A stretch of 5,449 nt of DNA from the NCBI RefSeq assembly GCF_002432345.1, contig NZ_DJDT01000163.1, positions 1 to 5,449 on the forward strand, written 5' to 3'. The position numbers were made by a program, and so were the translations under genes. The notes under the pieces were generated by a model. It was not told the origin of the DNA, made no database searches, and saw nothing but the letters and a program-made list of their open reading frames with translations. The stretch comes from Pedobacter sp. UBA5917. Its GTDB lineage: Bacteria > Bacteroidota > Bacteroidia > Sphingobacteriales > Sphingobacteriaceae. Below, piece after piece: positions 1-5,079 of the stretch. Position 1 is the stretch's first letter, and every line of letters starts with the position of its first letter.

Positions 1-149
1 CAGGCGGGTGCGTCTTTATATGGCCATGCCGGGGCCAGCGTGGTATAACCCTGGTCCTCAAAATATACCTTCCATTCGTTCCAGCAATCGCTGCTTACAA
101 ATGCCCCTGTAATAAACAGAATTGTTTTCGATTGTATCTTTTTCATCAT
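1..149 (-). CDS. Alpha/beta hydrolase, N-terminal fragment (cut by window edge)
   Basis: Reverse-strand reading from the ATG whose first base is 149 gives 49 complete codons beginning MMKKIQSKTILFITGAFVSS; the frame is still open at position 1, so the rest of the gene lies outside the window. The hydrophobic strand ILFI followed by TGAFV, then CWNEW, YFEDQGY and LAPAWP, is the usual start of an alpha/beta-hydrolase fold: first core strand, oxyanion-hole loop (T14-G15 where many members have His-Gly), helix A and second strand. The nucleophile elbow and the rest of the catalytic triad are not visible, so substrate and activity cannot be given. The start could equally be the second Met (base 146). 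It lies 17 bp after the stop of the SDR gene on the same strand, which suggests one operon. The protein is probably cytoplasmic, since no signal peptide is seen. Confidence 0.8.
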   Translation of the reverse strand, partial: MMKKIQSKTILFITGAFVSSDCWNEWKVYFEDQGYTTLAPAWPYKDAPA

Positions 150-166
150 ATCTGGTTTTTAATCCA

Positions 167-913
167 CTAAGCATTTACTGTTAAGCCCCCATCAATCACG
201 ATTTCGGTACCGGTGATGAAAGATGAATCGCTGCCCGCCAGAAAAAAAGCCAACTGTGCAATTTCTTCTGCCTGTGCAAAACGCTTCAATAGTATTCTTT
301 CACTCAGTATTTTACCAAGTGCATTTACCTGATCGCTATCCAAACCCAGTTTATCATAAACCGGTGTATCAACCGGCCCCGGTGAAATGCAGTTTACACG
401 GATGTGTTTTGGAGCAAGTTCGGTGGCCAATACCCTGTTCAAAGCTACCAATGCAGCCTTACTGGCCGCATAAACACCTGAGTTTGGCATCCCGATACTG
501 GCATTTACAGAAGTGTTGAAGATGATGGATGCATGATCGTTAAGCAAGGGCAGCAGTTTTTGGAGGGTAAAAAACACACCCTTGAAATTGATGTCCATGA
601 TTTCATCAAAATGACTTTCGCTGGCCGCTTCAAATGGCGAAAATGTGGCGATGCCGGCATTTAGGAATATAATATCAAGTTTTCCGAAATCGAGCTTGAT
701 CGAATCTGCAAGACTATCTATTGCGTCGATGTTCCCCTGATCAGAAACATAACCCTTAACCCCCAACGCTGCCGATGATGTTTTAACACTTTTTTCGCTG
801 CGTCCGGTAATGATTACAGATGCGCCTTTTTCTTTAAATAGTTTAGCCGTAGCGTAGCCAATTCCGCTGTTTCCTCCCGTAATGAGGGCTGTTTTGTGTT
901 GAAGTGTATCCAT
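167..913 (-). CDS. SDR-family NAD(P)-dependent oxidoreductase
   Basis: This is a 248-residue classical short-chain dehydrogenase/reductase, the usual length for the family, predicted to be a soluble cytoplasmic Rossmann-fold enzyme. Motifs seen: cofactor-binding TGGNSGIG at residues 12-19, Arg38 after the second strand (ITGR, a position often linked to NADP(H) preference), Asp58, NAG at 85-87, catalytic Asn109, Ser135, Tyr148 and Lys152 (YAASK), the SPGPVDTP loop at 177-184, and the C-terminal ITGTEIVIDGG. The catalytic tetrad is complete, so it should be active. Family knowledge supports reversible alcohol/carbonyl oxidoreduction; the substrate cannot be read from the sequence. Related proteins are often labelled glucose 1-dehydrogenase or 3-oxoacyl-ACP reductase-like, which here would be over-precise. 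ATG start at 913 with only a weak AAAG upstream. It is the first gene of a likely operon with the hydrolase. A direct repeat lies 41-71 bp upstream of the start. Confidence 0.95.
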   Translation of the reverse strand: MDTLQHKTALITGGNSGIGYATAKLFKEKGASVIITGRSEKSVKTSSAALGVKGYVSDQGNIDAIDSLADSIKLDFGKLDIIFLNAGIATFSPFEAASESHFDEIMDINFKGVFFTLQKLLPLLNDHASIIFNTSVNASIGMPNSGVYAASKAALVALNRVLATELAPKHIRVNCISPGPVDTPVYDKLGLDSDQVNALGKILSERILLKRFAQAEEIAQLAFFLAGSDSSFITGTEIVIDGGLTVNA

Positions 914-953
914 ATCTTTAGAATTTGATATGGGTAGTCAATTAATCTGCCTA

Positions 954-984
954 AGTATTTAAGTTGTTGATTATCAGTATTTAA
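954..984. repeat. 9-bp direct repeat, 22-bp period, upstream of the SDR gene
   Basis: AGTATTTAA occurs at 954-962 and again at 976-984, identical over nine bases, with start-to-start spacing of 22 bp (about two helical turns). Read on the SDR strand it is TTAAATACT twice, 41 to 71 bp upstream of the SDR start codon. Two same-face direct repeats just upstream of the expected promoter are the arrangement used by several activator families, such as LytTR-type and AraC-type proteins. The binding role is inference; in AT-rich DNA a 9-bp match can also occur by chance. Confidence 0.35.
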
Positions 985-1058
985 TATTTTATTTTCCTTC
1001 GTATTACCACGTTATTTCGTGTTCTGATGTAGGTGTTACAACGAGATATGGTAGTTAG

Positions 1059-1077
1059 GTTTTTTCGGTCAAAAAAC
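1059..1077. repeat. Inverted repeat GTTTTTT-N5-AAAAAAC
   Basis: There are perfect 7-bp arms (1059-1065 and 1071-1077) around a CGGTC centre. As RNA the stem would be weak, with one G-C pair and six A-U pairs, so a terminator is unlikely; an operator or simply a bendable T-tract/A-tract pair is as plausible. It lies 146 bp upstream of the SDR start and 232 bp upstream of the porin start. Confidence 0.3.
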
Positions 1078-1308
1078 AGAAATCGTTTTTATGGCTATTA
1101 TATCATCACAAATTTTCGATAGAAAGAATCTATTGTACGAGGTATTTAAAATCAATGTAGGTGGCAACTATATGTCGTTAAAAACCGCTGTTATCACCAC
1201 GATATTCAGTGATGTGTTTTGCTTGCTTCTTGTTTAATCTGTTTGTAGTCAATGCTTTGTGATTGTTGGTGTTTGGTTTGGTATTCAGCTTTTAAATTCC
1301 GGATCCCA

Positions 1309-2679
1309 ATGAAAAAACTCATGTTTTTAATTCTCCTGTTCACAGGCTTTGTTTGTATGGCACAGGAAAATCCATTTAAACAATTAAGGTATAATGACCA
1401 AAGCAACAGGCTGCCAGGTATCGATAGTACCCTTAACTGGTATGATAAATTGAAATTCATGCCCTTATCAGCTGATAAGTCGATATATTTAAGTCTGGGG
1501 GGAGAAGTAAGGTACCAGTATTTCTATTTTAAAAATCAGGATTGGGGCGAATCACCAAAGGATAATGATGGATTTCTACTGAACCGGTACCTGGGACATG
1601 TTGATGTGCATGCCGGCAAACATTTCCGTGCCTTTTTGCAACTGCAAAGCAGTTTAGCCGGTGGAAAGATGGAAAACCCATCGCCTGTAGATCAGAATCT
1701 GCTCGATCTGCACCAGGCATTTTTTGATTTTAACACCAATATAGGCAATACCGGTAAAATCACATTGAGGTTGGGGCGCCAGGAGTTATCTTATGGTTCG
1801 CAGCGTTTAATTTCCGTACGCGAAGCACCCAATAACCGACAGTCTTTCGACGCCGCAAAGGTGGTGTTCGAGCATAAAAACATTAAACTAGATGGTTTTT
1901 ACTCCTACTACGTTCCTGCAAAGCCAGGTATTTTTGACGACCGGTTTAATAAGGAGACCCAATTTTGGGGAGTGTATGGGACATTTACCAAAATGCCTTT
2001 AATTAAAAATTTTGATGTTTATTATTTGGGTATTCATAAGAAAAATGCCGCTTACGACGAAGGCAAAGGTACCGAAACCAGGCATTCGGTCGGTGCCAGA
2101 ATCTGGAATACCTCGGCCGTTTTCCAATATGATGTGGAAGGACTATTCCAGTTTGGCCATTTTGCAGGGAGTGATATTACCTCATGGACTTTATCGGCCA
2201 ACCTTTCGCATACCTTCAAAGGTAATAATGCGATACAGGTAGGCTTGAAAACCGAAGCGATTAGCGGGGATAAAAATTATGGCGATGGCAGATTGAATAC
2301 TTTTAATCCCCTGTTTCCAAAAGGCGCATATTTTGGTCTGGCCGCTTTAATCGGTCCCTATAACCTTTTTGATGCCCATCCGTATATTGAATATAACCTG
2401 ACCAAAAAACTTGTGCTTGCCGCAGATTACGATTTATTCTGGCGGATGAGCCGCAATGACGGTTTGTATGCTGTAAATGGCAAGCTTATTTATTCGGGCA
2501 AAAGCACCGCTGCCTTAAATATCGGAAAGCAGATCGGTGCCGAGATCCGCTATTCGCCAACCAAAAATTTATACCTCAGACAGGAAATTACCTGGTTCAG
2601 CACGGGCGAATACCTTAAAGAGGTTGGGCCCGGTAAAGACATTCTGATGCTTGGGAGTACGCTTACATTTAAATTTTAA
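1309..2679 (+). CDS. Outer-membrane beta-barrel porin, alginate-export type
   Basis: The protein has 456 residues from the ATG at 1309. The frame is open upstream to another ATG at 1252, but the start at 1309 puts a normal signal peptide at the N-terminus: MKK, a hydrophobic core of about residues 4-15, and likely cleavage after CMA (18|19) before QENPF, typical of Bacteroidota exports. Cys16 lacks a good lipobox (V at -1), so a lipoprotein is unlikely. The mature part alternates aromatic/polar strands and turns, and ends in LGSTLTFKF with a terminal Phe, as expected of a BAM-assembled barrel. The stretch LRLGRQELSYGSQRLIS at 153-169, followed by REAPNNRQSFD (171-181), is characteristic of the alginate-export domain (Pfam Alginate_exp, AlgE-like). 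Known members conduct anionic polysaccharide or small solutes; alginate itself is not implied, since no alginate genes are present. It appears monocistronic, with its stop 21 bp from the stop of the convergent regulator gene. Confidence 0.88.
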   Translation: MKKLMFLILLFTGFVCMAQENPFKQLRYNDQSNRLPGIDSTLNWYDKLKFMPLSADKSIYLSLGGEVRYQYFYFKNQDWGESPKDNDGFLLNRYLGHVDVHAGKHFRAFLQLQSSLAGGKMENPSPVDQNLLDLHQAFFDFNTNIGNTGKITLRLGRQELSYGSQRLISVREAPNNRQSFDAAKVVFEHKNIKLDGFYSYYVPAKPGIFDDRFNKETQFWGVYGTFTKMPLIKNFDVYYLGIHKKNAAYDEGKGTETRHSVGARIWNTSAVFQYDVEGLFQFGHFAGSDITSWTLSANLSHTFKGNNAIQVGLKTEAISGDKNYGDGRLNTFNPLFPKGAYFGLAALIGPYNLFDAHPYIEYNLTKKLVLAADYDLFWRMSRNDGLYAVNGKLIYSGKSTAALNIGKQIGAEIRYSPTKNLYLRQEITWFSTGEYLKEVGPGKDILMLGSTLTFKF

Positions 2680-2700
2680 TAACAGCCCGATTGGTTAAGT

Positions 2701-4644
2701 CTACGAGTTCTTACTGATTCCAAGTTTTTTCATTTTGGAGTTGAGGGTAGTAGGGGGCAAGTTGAGCAGGTTTGCTGCACCACCTTCTCCCCATATTTTT
2801 CCATTACATTTTTTCAGGGCAGAAATGATGTGTGCACGTTCCCCTTCGCTCATCGTGGTTACCATGGCATCGGCAGGTTTAAATGCCGGGTGCTGCTCGA
2901 GTTGGCTCGGAAGAACCATATTGTTGATGACGTTATCTTTGGTGAGCAGTACATTGCGTTCAATCATATTTTCGAGTTCGCGGATATTTCCTGGCCAGTG
3001 GTATTGTTTCACTTTAGTCATCACTTCGGGCGCAATACCGTGTACTGTTTTTCCTGTTTTCCTCGAATAGATGCTCAGGAAATGCAACGCAAGATCTTCA
3101 ATATCTTCAATCCGCTCGCGTAAAGGGGGCATTACAATGGGAAAAACATTGATGCGGTAAAAAAGATCAAGCCTGAAACGCCCCTCGGCCACTTCTTTAT
3201 CCAGATTTCTGTTGGTAGCGGCAATAATCCTTACATCGGTTTTTATCGTGCTGCGGCCACCAATGCGTTCTATTTCCCGCTCCTGGAGCACACGTAATAA
3301 CTTTGATTGTGATTCTAACGGTAACTCACCAATCTCATCTAAAAAAATGGTTCCGGTATGTGCATTTTCAAACTTGCCCAGTTTACGTTCGTGGGCACCG
3401 GTAAAAGCACCTTTTTCGTGGCCGAAGAGTTCCGAATCAATAAGCGTGGTAGGGAGGGCGGCACAGTTGACGCGGATAAACGGTTTGTCTTTACGGAGCG
3501 ACAGGGAATGGATACGTTCTGCTATTTTCTCTTTACCGGTACCGCTTTCGCCGAGGATGAGTACCGAAGAATCAGACTTCGCTACCTGTGTAACATGGTC
3601 AAATACAGTGAGTAATAGATGGCTTTTGCCAATTATTCCCGAAAATGGTTTTATTTTATTATCCGTTAAATTAGGGCTCTTTACCGTAAAATTGTTTACT
3701 TCGCGTCCCAATGGGCTGTTGGAATGCTGCAACATACCTTCCATAAAACCAGTTAGTAAAGTTTGGATCCTGTTGCAGAAAATAAGATCGTCTGCCTGGT
3801 AGGCATCCGGTCTGCGACTGTAAAAATTGAAATAACAGGTGTTTTTTCCATCCAGGTTGATGGGTAAAGTGAGGTGCGATTTTAGGTTAAACTTTTCGGT
3901 ATAAAGTTTTTTCAAAGAATTGGCCTTCAGCAGGTTTTTTAATTCGTGTTCTTCGTACCAGGTGGCCATCTGTACTGTGAGGTCGTTTGCTTTCAGCCTG
4001 GCAAGCTCATGGAGTTTTAGATTGGTGATTACCATAAGTTCTGTGCCCGAAATCAGCTGATATTCATCAAAACCGACTCTCGAAAAACAGAGTTCATAAA
4101 AAGCATCTTCATTTTCCTCGGCCATCCCAAAAGAAAAGAATTCAAACGACAGGTACGACTGCAGGGTTTTGGCCATTTCCAGTATTTTCAATTCCCATTC
4201 CTGTTTAGAAATAAGAATTTCTGCTGCTCTTTTTTGTACAATGGCCGTTTGGCGCAATCCACTTTCGAGCAGGTTTTCGTAACGGTAAAATGCAATATCG
4301 AGGGCAGTGAGTACATCCCTGTCGCGGAAGGGCTTAACTATAAATCCATAGGGATTGGTTACTTTTGCTGCCTCAAGTATTTTTTGGTTGGAGTTGGCCG
4401 AAATATAAATGAAAGGGATATTGAGTTCGTTCAGTGTTTGTGCAAGATCGATACCGGTAAATTTGCCTTTTAAATAAATATCCACCAGAACCAGCTGTGG
4501 CCGGAAGGCTGTAATCATTTCCCTGGCCTCTATCACATTATCTGCAATACCACAAACCTGGTAAGCAGCCGTTTTCAGTATACCTGCCAGCACATCGGCG
4601 ATGATAAATTCATCTTCTACGATAAGAATGCTTTTCTTTTTCAT
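2701..4644 (-). CDS. Sigma-54-dependent response regulator (REC-GAF-AAA+-HTH)
   Basis: This 647-residue NtrC-like activator starts at the ATG at 4644. The frame extends 10 codons further to a TTG at 4674, but MKKKSILIVEDE is the normal receiver start. Receiver, about 1-125: acidic pair Glu10/Asp11, phospho-acceptor Asp55 (LVLVD), Ser82, Lys104 (VKPF). About 150-310: a GAF-like sensory region (LTLPINLDGK, FYSRRPDAYQADDL). AAA+ domain, about 335-560: Walker A GESGTGKE 365-372, sigma-54 contact loop GAFTGA 412-417, Walker B FLDE with Asp436/Glu437, ATNRNL near 476-481, FRLDLFYR with arginine-finger candidates, and PGNIRELEN 551-559. C-terminus, about 600-645: a Fis-type helix-turn-helix ending GGAANLLNLPPTTLNSKMKKLGI-like. 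All key residues are present, so a working phosphorylation-controlled ATPase activator of RNA polymerase-sigma-54 is expected. No histidine kinase is in the window, so its partner and the effector of the GAF-like region are unknown. Confidence 0.95.
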   Translation of the reverse strand: MKKKSILIVEDEFIIADVLAGILKTAAYQVCGIADNVIEAREMITAFRPQLVLVDIYLKGKFTGIDLAQTLNELNIPFIYISANSNQKILEAAKVTNPYGFIVKPFRDRDVLTALDIAFYRYENLLESGLRQTAIVQKRAAEILISKQEWELKILEMAKTLQSYLSFEFFSFGMAEENEDAFYELCFSRVGFDEYQLISGTELMVITNLKLHELARLKANDLTVQMATWYEEHELKNLLKANSLKKLYTEKFNLKSHLTLPINLDGKNTCYFNFYSRRPDAYQADDLIFCNRIQTLLTGFMEGMLQHSNSPLGREVNNFTVKSPNLTDNKIKPFSGIIGKSHLLLTVFDHVTQVAKSDSSVLILGESGTGKEKIAERIHSLSLRKDKPFIRVNCAALPTTLIDSELFGHEKGAFTGAHERKLGKFENAHTGTIFLDEIGELPLESQSKLLRVLQEREIERIGGRSTIKTDVRIIAATNRNLDKEVAEGRFRLDLFYRINVFPIVMPPLRERIEDIEDLALHFLSIYSRKTGKTVHGIAPEVMTKVKQYHWPGNIRELENMIERNVLLTKDNVINNMVLPSQLEQHPAFKPADAMVTTMSEGERAHIISALKKCNGKIWGEGGAANLLNLPPTTLNSKMKKLGISKNS

Positions 4645-4770
4645 GCCTGTTTCAAATAAAATCTGTTTGCGCAAGCGATGTATATCGGCATTTTAAAAGG
4701 GGAAAATAAGGCTAAAGCTTGTGCCATGTTAGGGATTGTTAATTTTTTGCCGCCGGTACAGGTATGGGAA

Positions 4771-4795
4771 ATTGCAGCACAATTTGGAATGCAAT
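4771..4795. repeat. Inverted repeat ATTGCA-N13-TGCAAT
   Basis: Perfect 6-bp arms (4771-4776 and 4790-4795) are separated by 13 bp, giving a 19-bp centre-to-centre spacing. It lies 127 bp upstream of the regulator start codon. The geometry would suit a dimeric DNA-binding protein, but short arms of this kind also arise by chance. Confidence 0.25.
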
Positions 4796-4894
4796 ATTTC
4801 ATTAATCCTGCCATAATTTGGAGAATGGTTAATTTTTGTGGTTTTTATGCTAAATTAGTAGTTTTTAAGTTGTTATCAGGGATTTTAATGCCAG

Positions 4895-4914
4895 TTGATC
4901 CATTAATAGATCAA
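4895..4914. promoter_or_regulatory. 20-bp near-perfect palindrome, candidate operator
   Basis: TTGATCCATTAATAGATCAA reads the same on both strands except for one position pair (C4901/A4908): outer arms TTGATC and GATCAA flank an ATTAAT core. Nine of ten half-site positions match. It has the form of an operator for a homodimeric repressor. It lies about 250 bp upstream of the regulator start and 165 bp upstream of the DUF92 start, and directly abuts the hairpin at 4918-4954. Function is inferred from shape only. Confidence 0.4.
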
Positions 4915-4917
4915 ATT

Positions 4918-4960
4918 CAACTTTATATCGTTGTTTAACAGCGAAATAAAGTTGTTTTCT
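4918..4960 (+). terminator. Long hairpin followed by T-rich run, possible terminator
   Basis: Arms CAACTTTATATCGTTGT (4918-4934) and ACAGCGAAATAAAGTTG (4938-4954) pair over 17 positions: 15 Watson-Crick pairs, one G-U (4931/4941) and one A-A mismatch (4927/4945), closed by a TTA loop (4935-4937). The plus strand continues TTTTCT (4955-4960), so on that strand it resembles an intrinsic terminator, although only five pairs are G-C. No recognised plus-strand gene lies upstream, so the terminated transcript, if any, would be an RNA or small ORF from 4675-4917. Alternatives are a leader structure of the DUF92 transcript or a protein-binding site. Confidence 0.45.
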
Positions 4961-4974
4961 CAAAAAGATGTTTT

Positions 4975-4984
4975 GGCAGCTGCC
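4975..4984. repeat. 10-bp perfect palindrome GGCAGCTGCC
   Basis: This GC-rich palindrome sits inside AT-rich DNA and is flanked by TTTT (4971-4974) and, after one C, AAAAA (4986-4990), so the symmetry extends outward with a one-base slip. With the A/T flanks it could fold as a short hairpin around AGCT on either strand or serve as a protein site. No function is assignable. Confidence 0.3.
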
Positions 4985-5067
4985 CAAAAATGGCCTTGTC
5001 TCCCGCTTTATCTTCCTGAAAGGGAATAAAACGGCTAAAAAATCAATATTGCTATAAGGAATTGAGA

Positions 5068-5075
5068 TATATTTG
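5068..5075 (+). promoter_or_regulatory. Candidate Bacteroidota -7 element TATATTTG
   Basis: TATATTTG matches the Bacteroidota -7 consensus TAnnTTTG at all fixed positions. A TTG at 5049-5051 could act as the -33 element, but the 16-bp spacing is shorter than the usual 19-21. Transcription would begin near 5080-5083, that is at or just after the upstream ATG of the DUF92 gene, which bears on which start codon is used. Confidence 0.3.
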
Positions 5076-5079
5076 TGAT

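Larger units (their letters stand above)
914..1308. other. Spacer between divergent SDR and porin genes
   Basis: These 395 bp are AT-rich and must hold the promoters of two divergently read genes. I find no perfect TAnnTTTG element on either strand and no GG-N10-GC pair typical of sigma-54 promoters. What can be seen are short repeats: a 9-bp direct repeat at 954-984, CACG-N6-CGTG at 1009-1022, GTTTTTT-N5-AAAAAAC at 1059-1077, CGATAGA-N5-TCTATTG at 1117-1135, and ATCAC-N11-GTGAT at 1193-1213. TCTGTTTG at 1238-1245 is one base from the Bacteroidota -7 consensus, with a TTTG at 1218-1221, but the 16-bp spacing is short. A 48-codon plus-strand frame (1091-1237) has no ribosome site or family resemblance and is probably chance. 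Confidence 0.6.
4645..5079. other. Palindrome-rich spacer between regulator and DUF92 genes
   Basis: This AT-rich spacer of 435 bp separates divergent genes. It holds an unusual density of inverted repeats: ATTGCA-N13-TGCAAT (4771-4795), a 20-bp near-palindrome (4895-4914), a long hairpin (4918-4954), GGCAGCTGCC (4975-4984) and CAATATTG (5044-5051). AATTTGGA occurs twice (4781-4788 and 4815-4822), as does GTTAATTTTT (4739-4748 and 4828-4837). An 86-codon plus-strand frame (4678-4938) has no recognisable family, no ribosome site and its stop inside the hairpin loop; I do not call it a gene but cannot exclude it. No convincing sigma-54 promoter was found: TGGCAC on the minus strand at 4726-4721 has its GC one base out of register. 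Confidence 0.6.

Noticed and set aside
1091..1237. 48-codon plus-strand frame starting MAIISSQIFDRKNLLYEVF
   Set aside because: No ribosome site, no recognisable family, no codon bias, and a frame of this length is expected by chance in AT-rich DNA.
1238..1245. TCTGTTTG as a -7 promoter element for the porin
   Set aside because: One consensus mismatch and too short a spacing (16 bp) to the TTTG at 1218-1221; mentioned only in the spacer entry.
1252..1308. Upstream ATG giving a 19-residue longer porin
   Set aside because: The extension would bury the signal peptide behind a Cys/Trp-rich tail; the ATG at 1309 gives a normal export signal.
1206..1460. 84-codon minus-strand frame overlapping the porin start
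   Set aside because: It lies opposite the porin signal-peptide region and has no family features; shadow of the real gene and spacer.
3212..3802. 196-codon plus-strand frame inside the regulator gene
   Set aside because: Antisense shadow of the AAA+ domain; the minus-strand frame carries all the family motifs.
4710..4726. Minus-strand TGGCAC followed by GC, resembling a sigma-54 -24/-12 promoter for the regulator gene
   Set aside because: The GC pair is one base out of the fixed 10-bp GG-to-GC spacing.
4980..4997. Minus-strand GG-N10-GC with correct spacing (AGGCC...GGGCA)
   Set aside because: Only the core bases match; the remaining consensus positions mostly differ, and it lies about 340 bp from the regulator start.
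4968..5057. 29-codon plus-strand frame starting MFWQLPKNG
   Set aside because: Too short, without ribosome site or similarity that I recognise; it spans the GGCAGCTGCC palindrome.
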